Source: Pseudopedobacter alpinus
GTDB taxonomy: Bacteria > Bacteroidota > Bacteroidia > Sphingobacteriales > Sphingobacteriaceae
Assembly: GCF_042684645.1 (NCBI RefSeq)
Contig: NZ_JBHULV010000038.1
Coordinates: forward strand, 39,197-103,196
Direction: 5' to 3'
DNA: 64,000 nucleotides
Positions within the stretch are counted from its first letter, which is position 1. The number at the start of each line of letters is the position of its first letter. Shown one piece after another: positions 33,289 through 42,902 of the stretch. The position numbers and the translations under genes are program-made. The notes under the pieces are model-generated. The model ran no database searches, was not told the DNA's origin, and saw only the letters and a list, made by a program, of their open reading frames with translations.

Positions 33289-34959
33289 TTACCAAAAAAC
33301 GGTATATAAAGCAACTAAAATCCCTATAATTAAAACCGCACCAACTGTAAAGCCAGCGTTAGGTTTAAACATGCTTGCATCAACCTCTAAACCTTTTGGG
33401 TTTGGAGAATCTTTATATTCTAACTTGCTAATAAAGAACATTCCGATAATAGAGAATAAGAAAACAAAGCCCATTCTATCTAAGAAAGGAATTTCATAAA
33501 CACCATTAACTGGTACTGCAAAACCTGTAGAATACAAGAAAGACAAATCCATAAATTCTGGCAAGAATTTTAAGATTACTGATAAAATAAAACCGCCAAT
33601 TGTTGCAAATAAAGCGGCAGAAGAGGTGGTGCGTTTCCAGAAGAAACCTAAAATAAACATGGCAAATATACCTGGAGAAACAAAACCTGTATACTCTTGA
33701 ATAAATTTGAAACCACCTTTTTCTATACCTAAAAACGGAGCAATTAAAACTGCAAGTAGCATAGAAACTACAACTGTTATTTTTCCGGTAACTACCAATT
33801 GTTTTTCAGAAGCATCTCTTTTAAATACCTTTTGATAAACATCTAAAGTGAAAATAGTTGCAATACTGTTTGCTTTACCAGCTAAAGAAGCAACTACTGC
33901 TGCTGTTAAAGCTGCAAAAGAAAGTCCTTTTAAACCACTTGGTAATAAGTTCAATAAAACTGGATAAGCTCTATCAGGCTGTAATTGCCCATCTACCATC
34001 ATTTCTGTAGAAAAAACTTCTTGCTTGTATAATAGATAAGCAGCAATACCAGGTACAACTACAATTAAAGGCATTAATAATTTTAAAAATGCTGCAAATA
34101 AAAGACCACCACGAGCTGTTTTTAAATCAGCACCTAAAGCTCTTTGTGTAATGTATTGATTACAACCCCAATAGTTTAAGTTTACAATCCACATACCACC
34201 TAAAAGCACTGTTAAACCCGGAAGCTCAATGTAGTTTTCGTTGGTTTTATCAAAAATCATGTGAAAATGTGACGGAACTTGTGATGTAATATGTCCTAAT
34301 CCTGCTATTGCGCCAGTATCTCCATAATGTTCTGACACTAAATTTAATGCTAAATAAGTAGTAGCTAAACCTCCCAATATCAAAAAGAAAACCTGAATAA
34401 CATCTGTATATCCAATTACTTTCATTCCACCTAAAGTGATAATGATTGCAAATACAGCCATTGCTATAATACAAATTGTAAAGTTAATACCCGAAATACT
34501 ACTTACTGCAATTGCTCCTAAAAACAAGATAGATGTTAGGTTAACCACTACATATAATAACAACCAGAATACAGCCATAATCATTGCAACAGTTTCATTG
34601 TAACGCTGACTTAAAAACTGAGGCATAGTAAATATCTTATTTTTAAGATATACAGGAATAAAAAAGACTGCAACAATAATTAAAGTTATAGCTGCCATCC
34701 ACTCATAAGTTGCAATAGCCAACCCTAACTGGAAGCCAGAACCACTCATACCGATAAATTGCTCAGCAGAAATGTTTGAAGCAATTAAAGATGCGCCAAT
34801 AGCCCACCATGTTAAAGAGCCCTCTGCTAAAAAATAGTCTTTTGAATCGTTTTTTGCGCTTTTTTTCTTTTGGTAAATCCAAATTCCGTAGCCTGCAACG
34901 ATAATGAAATAGGTCAGAAATACAATAATATCTGCCAATGAAAGAGATTCTGTTTTCAT
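33289..34959 (-). CDS. Sodium/solute symporter (SSS family), probably sugar
   Basis: A 556-residue inner-membrane transporter with about 14 predicted helices. Typical SSS features are the first helix DIIVFLTYFIIVAGYGIW, the segment WWAIGASLIASNISAEQFIGMSG (about 51-73, core ASNISAEQFIG) and FTMPQFLSQRYN. The overall pattern is closest to the sodium/glucose-galactose (vSGLT-like) branch. It lies 300 bp downstream of the mannonate dehydratase gene on the same strand, with a terminator between, so it may carry hexuronates or another sugar for that pathway; this is inference from position. Confidence 0.9.
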   Translation of the reverse strand: MKTESLSLADIIVFLTYFIIVAGYGIWIYQKKKSAKNDSKDYFLAEGSLTWWAIGASLIASNISAEQFIGMSGSGFQLGLAIATYEWMAAITLIIVAVFFIPVYLKNKIFTMPQFLSQRYNETVAMIMAVFWLLLYVVVNLTSILFLGAIAVSSISGINFTICIIAMAVFAIIITLGGMKVIGYTDVIQVFFLILGGLATTYLALNLVSEHYGDTGAIAGLGHITSQVPSHFHMIFDKTNENYIELPGLTVLLGGMWIVNLNYWGCNQYITQRALGADLKTARGGLLFAAFLKLLMPLIVVVPGIAAYLLYKQEVFSTEMMVDGQLQPDRAYPVLLNLLPSGLKGLSFAALTAAVVASLAGKANSIATIFTLDVYQKVFKRDASEKQLVVTGKITVVVSMLLAVLIAPFLGIEKGGFKFIQEYTGFVSPGIFAMFILGFFWKRTTSSAALFATIGGFILSVILKFLPEFMDLSFLYSTGFAVPVNGVYEIPFLDRMGFVFLFSIIGMFFISKLEYKDSPNPKGLEVDASMFKPNAGFTVGAVLIIGILVALYTVFW

Positions 34960-35259
34960 TAATTTTTAAATTGGTTTAGGTTTTATAAAATTTCGTTAAT
35001 CTGAAGTCGAAAATTCTATATAAAGTAAAATTTCCTGACTAATTTATGATGCTAATATGCAAATTAAATTTTATTCAAAGTGTATTTTATACAATAAGTA
35101 TTAAGATTTGAACAAATGTTATAGCTTCTCCTTCAAAAGAGACTAAAATTTTCAATCAATATTTAGATTATTTTATTTCATAAATGGATTATTTTACTAA
35201 AAACAAAAAAGCTCACCTGATATTAATCAGCTGAGCTTTCAAGAACTAAAAAGAAATAT
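34960..35259. other. Intergenic, symporter to uxuA
   Basis: 300 bp without a gene. It holds the uxuA terminator at its right end and must contain the symporter promoter on the minus strand. No clear -7/-33 pair or operator stands out in the AT-rich sequence. Confidence 0.5.
35206..35239 (-). terminator. Intrinsic terminator after uxuA
   Basis: AAAGCTCACCTGAT (35208-35221) pairs with ATCAGCTGAGCTTT (35226-35239) with one mismatch. On the minus strand it is followed by a T run. Confidence 0.82.
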
Positions 35260-36435
35260 TTAGTTTATAGATTTTAAGATGCCTAACTCTAACCCTCTAA
35301 GTTCTGCTAACCCTCTTAATCTACCAATACCAGAATAACCAGGATTGGTTTTTTTATTTAAATCATCTAACATTTGATGCCCATGATCTGGACGCATAGC
35401 AATGCTCAACTTACGTGATTTCATTACTGATATAATTTCTTTAACCACACCATACATATCTACATCACCTTCTAAATGGTTATCCTCATAAAAATCTCCA
35501 AATTCATTTCTTTTGGTACTTCTTAAATGGATAAAATTAATTCTATCGCCAAACTGTTTTACCATTTTAGGCAAATCGTTATCGGCTCTTACACCAAAAG
35601 AACCTGTGCAAAAACACAAGCCATTGCTTAAAGACGGTACTTCATTAATCAAGAAATTAATATCATCTGCAGTACTTACAACACGTGGTACACCCAAAAT
35701 AGTATAAGGCGGATCATCTGGATGAATCACCATTTTAATTCCATTAGCTTCGGCTGTTGGTATAACCGCCTTTAAAAAAGAAACTAAATTTTGGCGTAAT
35801 TGGTTTGCATCAATATTTGCATAAGGGTCTAAAGCTGCTTGAAACTTCTCTATTGTAAAACTTTCTTCACTTCCAGGCAATCCAGCAATGATATTTTTTT
35901 GTAGAACAGATTTTTCATTAGCAGACATTGCTTCAAAACGAGCTTTAGCTCTTCTTACTTCATCAGCGGTGTAATCTTTTTCAGCATTTTTTCTTTTCAG
36001 AATAAATAAATCAAAAGCTACAAAAGCTGCTTTTTCAAATTTTAAAGCCTTTGAACCATCTTCAACCGTAAATTCTAAATCAGTACGTGTCCAATCTAAA
36101 ACAGGCATAAAATTATAAGTAACCGTATAGATACCACAAGCGGCAAGGTTAATTAAACTTTGTTTGTAATTCTTTAAGTGTAATTCAAAATCCCCAGTTC
36201 TGGTTTTAATAGCTTCTGATACAGGTACACTTTCTACAACATTCCAAATTAAGCCTGCTTCTTTTATAATTTGTTGCCTTTCTTTGATATCCTCAACCGT
36301 CCACACCTGCCCGTTAGGCACATGATGTAAAGCTGAAACCACACCTACACAACCTGCTTGTAATAAATCACTTAACTTAACTGGGTCTTTTGGTCCGTAC
36401 CAACGCATGGTTGGTATCATTTGATAATCGCTCAT
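35260..36435 (-). CDS. uxuA: Mannonate dehydratase
   Basis: Converts D-mannonate to 2-keto-3-deoxygluconate in glucuronate use. It is 391 residues, the normal length. Signatures are MIPTMRWYGPKDPVKLSDLLQAG-like N-terminus (core TMRWYGP), GCVGVVSALHHVPNG, WNVVESVPVSEAIK, VIHPDDPPY, LCFCTGSFG, NFIHLRSTKR and MRPDHGHQ with the metal ligands His, Cys, His, Asp of the family. The gene starts 9 bp after the SDR gene stop, forming an operon with it. Confidence 0.97.
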   Translation of the reverse strand: MSDYQMIPTMRWYGPKDPVKLSDLLQAGCVGVVSALHHVPNGQVWTVEDIKERQQIIKEAGLIWNVVESVPVSEAIKTRTGDFELHLKNYKQSLINLAACGIYTVTYNFMPVLDWTRTDLEFTVEDGSKALKFEKAAFVAFDLFILKRKNAEKDYTADEVRRAKARFEAMSANEKSVLQKNIIAGLPGSEESFTIEKFQAALDPYANIDANQLRQNLVSFLKAVIPTAEANGIKMVIHPDDPPYTILGVPRVVSTADDINFLINEVPSLSNGLCFCTGSFGVRADNDLPKMVKQFGDRINFIHLRSTKRNEFGDFYEDNHLEGDVDMYGVVKEIISVMKSRKLSIAMRPDHGHQMLDDLNKKTNPGYSGIGRLRGLAELRGLELGILKSIN

Positions 36436-36444
36436 CTAAGTAAA

Positions 36445-37266
36445 TTAAACTCCACCAAAACTAGCAAAACCACCATCAACATTTATAATGCTACCAGTTA
36501 CAAATTTTGAGGCATCGCTTAATAACCAAATTAAAGCCCCTTCTAATTCATCGGCAGTGCCAAAACGATTAAATGGTGTTTGTTTAATTACCAAGTTGCC
36601 ACGCTCTTTATAAGAACCATCAGGGTTTGTTAATAAATTTCTGTTTTGTTCTGTTAAAAAGAACCCTGGTGCAATGGCATTCATACGTATTTTATCGCCA
36701 TATCTATTTGCAAGCTCTACCGAAAACCATTTTGTATAACCATCAATAGCACTTTTTGCAATGCTATAGCCTAAAACTTTTGTAATTACCCTTTGCGATG
36801 CCATTGAAGAAATATTTACAATACTTCCACTGCCCGTTTTTGCAATCTCTGCTCCAAATATTTGAGTAGGCTTTATGGTTCCAAATAAGTTTAGATTCAT
36901 CACTTTGGTTAAGCTATCCATATCTAATTCAAAAACAGAAGCTCCAGGCTCAATAACAGCGCCTGGCATATTACCACCTGCTCCGTTTACCAAACCATCT
37001 ATTTTACCAAAAGCTTTTAAAATTTGTTCTTTGGCTGCTATTAAAGATGCTTCATCTAACACATCGGCTATTACAGCAAGTGCTTTGCCCTCATTATTAT
37101 TAATTTCGGCAGCTCTTTCATTAGCTACATCTATATTTCTACCTAAGATTGCTACACTTGCACCAGCAGCTGAAATTGCTTTAACAAATGAAGAACCTAA
37201 AACACCCGTTCCTCCGGTTACAACAATAACTTTACCGGTTAAATCAAATAGATTTTTATTATCCAT
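36445..37266 (-). CDS. SDR oxidoreductase, probable D-mannonate oxidoreductase (fructuronate reductase)
   Basis: A 273-residue short-chain dehydrogenase. The cofactor motif is TGGTGVLGS (about 17-25), followed by NGAGG (about 95-99), the catalytic Ser in VNISSMAS (about 151), and Tyr/Lys in GYSIAKSA (about 168-172). It is paired with uxuA and both genes form one operon. SDR-type fructuronate reductases next to UxuA are known in Bacillus (YjmF), so an analogue of UxuB making mannonate from fructuronate is the best inference. Reduction of an unsaturated-uronate product (DEH) is the alternative. Confidence 0.85.
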   Translation of the reverse strand: MDNKNLFDLTGKVIVVTGGTGVLGSSFVKAISAAGASVAILGRNIDVANERAAEINNNEGKALAVIADVLDEASLIAAKEQILKAFGKIDGLVNGAGGNMPGAVIEPGASVFELDMDSLTKVMNLNLFGTIKPTQIFGAEIAKTGSGSIVNISSMASQRVITKVLGYSIAKSAIDGYTKWFSVELANRYGDKIRMNAIAPGFFLTEQNRNLLTNPDGSYKERGNLVIKQTPFNRFGTADELEGALIWLLSDASKFVTGSIINVDGGFASFGGV

Positions 37267-37359
37267 ATTTTATATTTTGAAAATTTATATTGGCTATATT
37301 AAAGTCAAATTGCTTAAAATAATTGAATTTGATGTTAAACTATTTCGATAAACTACGCA

Positions 37360-37380
37360 AAGGTTACCAAAACGGTTAAA
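37360..37380 (-). promoter_or_regulatory. Candidate operator upstream of the SDR-uxuA operon
   Basis: AAGGTTACCAAAACGGTTA (about 37360-37378) has paired GGTTA words and contains the palindrome GGTTACC (37362-37368). On the minus strand it reads TAACC-N5-GGTAACC, about 100 bp before the SDR start. This shape suits a LacI or GntR regulator. No regulator gene is adjacent. Confidence 0.3.
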
Positions 37381-37394
37381 ATTAATTATTCCAT

Positions 37395-37428
37395 AAAAAA
37401 AGCTTGCACCTTTTTGTAGATGCAAGCT
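37395..37428 (-). terminator. Intrinsic terminator after the subtilisin-like protease
   Basis: On the minus strand GAGCTTGCA and TGCAAGCTT form an 8-bp stem (37401-37408 with 37421-37428) followed by TTTTTT. Confidence 0.82.
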
Positions 37429-37450
37429 CATGAAAAAACGATTTAATATC

Positions 37451-39067
37451 TTAATTATTCGCACTCAAACTTTTCGACATACTTTCTGCCATTTTTAGAG
37501 CTTCAAAAGTATTAACTATCCCACCGCTTACACTTAAATCAGAAAACATCATTTTAACAGACTTATTATTAACCATTAATTTTATTTTCTGATTAACTTT
37601 TATGCTCGAATCCAAAATAATTTGTTTCACTTGTAATGCCGTAAATTTTGGATAGTAACTACGTATTAACGTTGCTAAACCACTTACTACAGGCGCTGCC
37701 ATACTTGTGCCGCTTTCTTCTTTGTAATTTGAATTTGGAGTTGTTGAATTAATAGCAACACCTGGTGCAAAAACATCCACTGTAGTTTTACCGTAATTAG
37801 AAAAATCTGCTTTTAATGTTTCATCTTTAATAGCACCAGATGCACCAATTTCTATCCAAGCGTCGGCAAAACCAGTACTATCAGCGTAAAATTTATTTGG
37901 GTAATTTTTACTTACATCTAAGTTTGCGTTTTCATTACCTGCCGCATGAATTAATAAAACATCTTTAGATAGGGCATATTTAACAGCATCATCAACAATT
38001 TTTTTATTATCAGAATAGCCTTTACCAAAACTCATATTTATTATTTTAGCACCATTATCTACCGCGTAAATAATAGAATAAGCAACGTCAGTATCTCTTT
38101 CATCGCCGTTAGGCACTGTTCGTACTGTTAAAATTTTAACGTTATTGGCAACACCCTTTATACCTAAATTGTTATCTCTATTAGCAGCAATTATTCCAGC
38201 TACATGGCTACCATGTGAAGCATCCGGACCTGTAACATCAGTATTTCCGTAAAATTTATTTTCATCGTTTAAGCCAATAGCTAACCTCGGGTTATAATTA
38301 AGATTTAAATGATAATTTACTTTTTCATTATAATACTTATAAGCATCATCTATTTGTTCTTTCTTAAAACTAGCGTAATCAATAGTGTTATCTTTTAAAA
38401 CATTTAGTAATACCTTTTTAATTTGTGCTTCGCCTTGTTCTGTTGGTTTAAAAGCTTCAAAACCTTCATAGTTCAAATTATCAATTCCAATTTTGCTTTC
38501 CATTTTATCTAAAACATATTTAAAACCACCAATACCGGCTAAATTACTATTTGCTTCTTTTAGTTTTTTATTCAAATCGGTTTCCATGGTTATTAGCAAA
38601 TTGTAATCTTCCTTATCTTTTCCATAAAGACTATCCACATTGGTATTAATAAATTTTCTGTTCAATTTATTAATTTGCCTTACCAATTCTAAAGTTTCAA
38701 ACTCGATATTTTTATTACCAGAACCTAAAAAATTCCATCCATATAAATCGTCCGCATAACCATTTTTATCATCGTCTTTACCGTTTAGTTTTTCTTTAGG
38801 ATTCTTGTAAATAACACTTTTCAAATCTTCATGTTGTATATCAACTCCACCATCTATAACGGCTACAATAACTGTGGTAGATTTTTTGTTTTTTAAAAGC
38901 TCTTGGTATGCTTTTTCTGTACTGATACCAAAAACAGAATCGTTTGCTAAATCTAAATTTTGCCAGTTGGGTTTATAATCTACTTTTTGAGCAATTCCAT
39001 ATATAGGCGTAAGTATTAAGAAAGCAATTAAATAAATAAACTTTATTTTATAATTAATTATTCGCAT
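37451..39067 (-). CDS. Exported S8 (subtilisin-like) serine peptidase
   Basis: The frame extends upstream to 39175, but the ATG at 39067 places a signal peptide (KIKFIYLIAFLILTPIYGIAQ) at the very N-terminus and gives 538 residues, so it is preferred. The catalytic Asp is in VAVIDGGVDIQHEDL, the His in SHGSHVAGIIAANRDNN (core HGSHVAG) and the Ser in SGTSMAAPVVSGLA, so the triad is complete. About 170 residues are inserted between Asp and His, which is common in Bacteroidota S8 peptidases. It has no obvious type IX C-terminal domain and is probably periplasmic or outer-membrane associated. Confidence 0.9.
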   Translation of the reverse strand: MRIINYKIKFIYLIAFLILTPIYGIAQKVDYKPNWQNLDLANDSVFGISTEKAYQELLKNKKSTTVIVAVIDGGVDIQHEDLKSVIYKNPKEKLNGKDDDKNGYADDLYGWNFLGSGNKNIEFETLELVRQINKLNRKFINTNVDSLYGKDKEDYNLLITMETDLNKKLKEANSNLAGIGGFKYVLDKMESKIGIDNLNYEGFEAFKPTEQGEAQIKKVLLNVLKDNTIDYASFKKEQIDDAYKYYNEKVNYHLNLNYNPRLAIGLNDENKFYGNTDVTGPDASHGSHVAGIIAANRDNNLGIKGVANNVKILTVRTVPNGDERDTDVAYSIIYAVDNGAKIINMSFGKGYSDNKKIVDDAVKYALSKDVLLIHAAGNENANLDVSKNYPNKFYADSTGFADAWIEIGASGAIKDETLKADFSNYGKTTVDVFAPGVAINSTTPNSNYKEESGTSMAAPVVSGLATLIRSYYPKFTALQVKQIILDSSIKVNQKIKLMVNNKSVKMMFSDLSVSGGIVNTFEALKMAESMSKSLSANN

Positions 39068-39301
39068 TTTTTCTTGTAAAAATTGAGGTGAATTTAGAGG
39101 TTTTAATAATTTTTGATTTATATAAATTTGGAACGAAATTTTTGTGTTATAAGTTTCATCACAAATATAAACCACAAAATATTTACATTAAAACTATTTA
39201 GAAATAACCATAAACTCGATGTGAAACTATATTGTCTTACTTTAAACAAAAAACTCTCGAATAAATTTTGAAAGTTTTTTCTTACTGTTTGATTCTAATA
39301 T

Positions 39302-40906
39302 TTATTTGAATCTATCTTTAATTGCTAAAATATACCTTGCCATTTCTTCTTTTACTTTTGGAGATAACAGCACCAAACCTATCATATTAGGAAAAACCAT
39401 AGCTAAAATCATAGCATCTGAGAACTTAACAACAGAATCTAAAGTTGCTGCAGCACCAATGATGATAAATAATAAAAATATAATTTTATAAGCTGTATCC
39501 ATCATTTTTGATTTACCAAAAAGATATTTCCAAGCTTGTAAACCATAGTAAGACCAAGACAGCATTGTACTAAAAGCGAATAACACAATTGCAACTGTTA
39601 AAACGTAAGAAAAATGAGGAATAACAGCATCAAAAGCTAAAGTTGTTAAATCAACCCCTCCTACTGATTGTCCGGTAGCTTTTAAAACCACATTACCTGC
39701 GGCATCTGTCATACCATAATCAAATAAGCCATCTCGGTTGTAAAATATAATCACTAATGCAGTCATTGTACAAATTACAACTGTATCAATAAAAGGTTCT
39801 AATAATGAAACCACACCTTCACTTGCTGGGTAACGTGTTTTTACAGCAGAGTGTGCAATAGATGCAGAACCTACTCCAGCTTCGTTAGAAAAAGCAGCTC
39901 TTCTAAAACCAGTAATTAACACACCTAAAAAGCCTCCTAAGCCAGCGGTGGGCGTAAAAGCTTCAGAAAATATTAAATAAAAAGCCTGGCCAATGTAGCT
40001 AAAGTGAGCACCAATTATAATTAAACAGGCAAGCATATACAGACCAGCCATAAATGGTACAATGCGTTCTGTCCAAACTGCAATTCTTTTAATACCTCCT
40101 AAAATTACTATGGCTACTATTGCAGCTATTATTAACCCTAATATTGTTTTGATAAAACTACCTTCTAAACCAAAAGTAGAAGTTAATTGTGCCACAGCTT
40201 GGTTAGCTTGAAAAGCATTTCCGCCTCCAAAAGATGCTCCAACACATAAAACTGCGAATGTTACGGCTAAAATTTTACCTAAAAAACTCATTTTAAGCTC
40301 TTTCAATCCTTTTGATAAATAATACATTGGCCCGCCATGTATGGTTCCGTCTTTATCAACATCTCGGTACTTAACACCTAAAGTGCACTCCACAAATTTT
40401 GAAGACATACCAAGCAAGCCTGCTACAATTAACCAAAAAGTTGCCCCGGGACCACCAACAGCTATAGCGACTGCTACACCTGCGATATTCCCTAAACCTA
40501 CTGTGCCAGAAACTGCTGCAGTTAAAGCTTGAAAATGACTTACCTCACCATCCCTTTTTTCTTCTTCTACGGGTGTTGCGGTATTGCTAGATTTTAAATT
40601 ATCATTTCCTTCAACAAAATCATATTTGCCTTGTACTACTTTAATAGCCATCGGAAACCTGCGGATATTAACAAAAGAGAAATACAAAGTGAAAAACATT
40701 GCACCACCAATTAATACTATTAATACGATGGGAACAGTTTGCGTACTTGTTATGGATACAGATGTAAAAACAAACGCTTCCCAAGAGTTGGCTATAGGTG
40801 CAAAAGATTTATTAATTTTTTCGTCAATGCCTTCGGTAGCATGGCTACTAAACGAAGCGGTTAGAAGCCCTAAAAAAGTAAATAACTGTAGTAATTTTAA
40901 TTTCAT
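39302..40906 (-). CDS. Alanine/glycine:cation symporter (AGCS family)
   Basis: A 534-residue inner-membrane transporter. An N-terminal hydrophobic leader-like stretch (about 1-23) is followed by about 10-11 transmembrane helices. AGCS signatures are FQALTAAVSGTVGLGNIAGVAVAIAVGGPGATFW (core GTVGLGNIAGVA, about 140-150), YRDVDKDGTIHGGPMYYL and GFRRAAFSNEAGVGSA. It likely takes up alanine or glycine with sodium or protons. It is transcribed divergently from an APC permease 203 bp away, making a pair of amino-acid importers. Confidence 0.95.
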   Translation of the reverse strand: MKLKLLQLFTFLGLLTASFSSHATEGIDEKINKSFAPIANSWEAFVFTSVSITSTQTVPIVLIVLIGGAMFFTLYFSFVNIRRFPMAIKVVQGKYDFVEGNDNLKSSNTATPVEEEKRDGEVSHFQALTAAVSGTVGLGNIAGVAVAIAVGGPGATFWLIVAGLLGMSSKFVECTLGVKYRDVDKDGTIHGGPMYYLSKGLKELKMSFLGKILAVTFAVLCVGASFGGGNAFQANQAVAQLTSTFGLEGSFIKTILGLIIAAIVAIVILGGIKRIAVWTERIVPFMAGLYMLACLIIIGAHFSYIGQAFYLIFSEAFTPTAGLGGFLGVLITGFRRAAFSNEAGVGSASIAHSAVKTRYPASEGVVSLLEPFIDTVVICTMTALVIIFYNRDGLFDYGMTDAAGNVVLKATGQSVGGVDLTTLAFDAVIPHFSYVLTVAIVLFAFSTMLSWSYYGLQAWKYLFGKSKMMDTAYKIIFLLFIIIGAAATLDSVVKFSDAMILAMVFPNMIGLVLLSPKVKEEMARYILAIKDRFK

Positions 40907-41109
40907 ACAATGTTTTAAATGTTTAAAGAGGCTTAAGGTATTGATAAAATCATTTATTCACAAGTATTGATCTCACATAAAATGTTTTCTTAACTCCTGT
41001 TTTTAACAGTAACAATATTATTTCATTGCAAAATAAATATTGTTGAAATGTCACATTTAACATTACTTTAGATTTTTATTTCAAACTAATTAAAAACAAA
41101 AAATATTTT

Positions 41110-42573
41110 ATGAACTATAAAAAACCCTTAGACGTATTATTAAGGGAGGCTGCCGAAACAGGCGAAGGTAGCCTTAAAAGAACATTATCAAGCTTTAACT
41201 TGGTAGCATTAGGAATTGGAGCCATTATTGGTGCTGGCTTATTTTCGTTAACCGGAATTGCAGCTGCCGAAAACGCAGGACCTGCGGTTACACTATCTTT
41301 TGTTTTGGCAGCTGTTGCCTGTGCTTTTGCAGGTTTATGTTATGCCGAGTTTGCAAGCATGATTCCTGTTGCGGGATCGGCTTATACCTATTCTTACGCT
41401 ACCATGGGCGAGTTTATGGCTTGGATTATTGGATGGGATTTAGTACTCGAATATGCCTTAGGTGCTGCTACTGTTTCAGTTTCGTGGTCGAGGTATTTAC
41501 TTGAATTTTTACACAAATACAATCTCGACTTACCCCATCAACTCATAGTTTCGCCATTTGAAACCTTAAAGTTAGGTGACGGAACTGTTATTGAAGGCGG
41601 ATTTATCAACCTACCCGCTATATTTATTGTTTGTATGTTATCATTGGTTTTAATGAGAGGAACCAAAGAATCTGCTACCATGAACAACGTTTTGGTAATT
41701 GTTAAAGTGGCTGTGGTTTTAATGTTTATTACCTTAGGTTGGTCGCACATTAATCCTGATAATTATACGCCGTACATTCCAGAAAACACAGGTATATACG
41801 AACAATTTGGTTTTACAGGTATAGCAACCGGAGCTGCTGTTGTATTTTTCGCTTTTATAGGTTTTGACGCAGTTTCTACTGCGGCACAAGAGGCAAAAAA
41901 CCCTCAAAAAGGTATGCCTATTGGTATTTTAGGATCTTTGGTTGTATGTACTGTACTATACGTTCTATTTGCACATGTGATGACAGGGTTAGTAAATTAT
42001 AAGGATTTTGCTGGTGATGCTAAACCAGCAGCAACTGCATTTGCTGTAACTGGTTATACTTTTTTACAAGATGCTTTAATTATAGCGATTTTAGCGGGTT
42101 ACACATCTGTTATATTAGTGATGTTGATGGGACAATCAAGAGTGTTTTACACCATGTCTAAAGATGGATTATTACCTAAATTCTTTAGTTCAATCCATAA
42201 AAAATTTAATACCCCTTGGAAAACAAACCTATTCTTTATGGGATTTGTGAGCATATTTGCTGGATTTGTTCCAGTATCAGATTTAGGTCACATGGTATCA
42301 ATCGGGACTTTATTTGCCTTTGTGCTTGTTTGTATTGGTGTAATGGTGATGAGAAAATTATCTCCAGATTTACCCCGTCCTTTCAAAACTCCATTTGTTC
42401 CGTTTGTTCCAATTGCGGGCATATTAGTATGTGTTTACTTAATGTATTCCCTTCCGGGCGAAAGCTGGATTAGACTTGCTATTTGGATGATTTTAGGTGT
42501 TATTATTTATTACGCTTATGGCAAAAAACATTCTGTAGTGAGGAAAAACCACGCTGATTCTTTAAAGAAATAG
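41110..42573 (+). CDS. APC family amino acid permease
   Basis: A 487-residue permease with about 12 transmembrane helices, of the cationic amino-acid-transporter-like branch. Typical pieces are LGIGAIIGAGLFSLTGIAAAENAGPAV (core GIGAIIGAGLFSLTG, about 34-48), CYAEFASMIPVAGSAYTYSYATMGE (core AGSAYTYSY) and GFDAVSTAAQEAKNPQKGMP. The specificity is not determinable by eye. It is followed by a strong terminator, so it is a single-gene transcript. Confidence 0.93.
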   Translation: MNYKKPLDVLLREAAETGEGSLKRTLSSFNLVALGIGAIIGAGLFSLTGIAAAENAGPAVTLSFVLAAVACAFAGLCYAEFASMIPVAGSAYTYSYATMGEFMAWIIGWDLVLEYALGAATVSVSWSRYLLEFLHKYNLDLPHQLIVSPFETLKLGDGTVIEGGFINLPAIFIVCMLSLVLMRGTKESATMNNVLVIVKVAVVLMFITLGWSHINPDNYTPYIPENTGIYEQFGFTGIATGAAVVFFAFIGFDAVSTAAQEAKNPQKGMPIGILGSLVVCTVLYVLFAHVMTGLVNYKDFAGDAKPAATAFAVTGYTFLQDALIIAILAGYTSVILVMLMGQSRVFYTMSKDGLLPKFFSSIHKKFNTPWKTNLFFMGFVSIFAGFVPVSDLGHMVSIGTLFAFVLVCIGVMVMRKLSPDLPRPFKTPFVPFVPIAGILVCVYLMYSLPGESWIRLAIWMILGVIIYYAYGKKHSVVRKNHADSLKK

Positions 42574-42632
42574 TTTTTTAAAAAAAAGCTTAAGGCTTAA
42601 GGTGAAATGCTGAAAGCTTGATTGTGAAATTT

Positions 42633-42665
42633 AAAGCCTCTAGATAAACTCTGGAGGCTTTTTTT
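42633..42665 (+). terminator. Intrinsic terminator after the APC permease
   Basis: AAAGCCTC-AGA pairs with TCT-GGAGGCTTT (42633-42643 with 42649-42661), followed by a T run. Confidence 0.85.
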
Positions 42666-42814
42666 GTGATGTTTGAAATCTATTTAAAAAATAAATCACC
42701 AAATAAACTTCCTTATTTTGATAGCTTATTTTCAATAAAAACGCTCTAATTCAAAAAATTATTGCTTCCTGTTTTTCTCAATAATAATTCTACAATTAAA
42801 TATAAAGAAAGTAC

Positions 42815-42832
42815 CTCGGGAACGATTGCACA
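42815..42832 (+). promoter_or_regulatory. Candidate LacI-type operator before the Gfo/Idh gene
   Basis: CTCGGGAACGATTGCACA lies about 70 bp upstream of the oxidoreductase ATG in otherwise AT-rich DNA (the 329-bp gap 42574-42902 holds nothing else besides the terminator). CGATTGCA is a half-site seen in many LacI-family operators; the other half is only partly symmetric. Confidence 0.3.
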
Positions 42833-42902
42833 TTTTTTTATAGCAAAATCGCTAAAGCTAAATGATATAATGCATATTTTAGAAGTACCAAACTAAATTA
42901 AA

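Noticed and set aside
39302..42573. Regulatory link between the divergent AGCS and APC transporters
   Set aside because: No shared operator or leader is visible in the 203-bp gap; adjacency alone is not enough.
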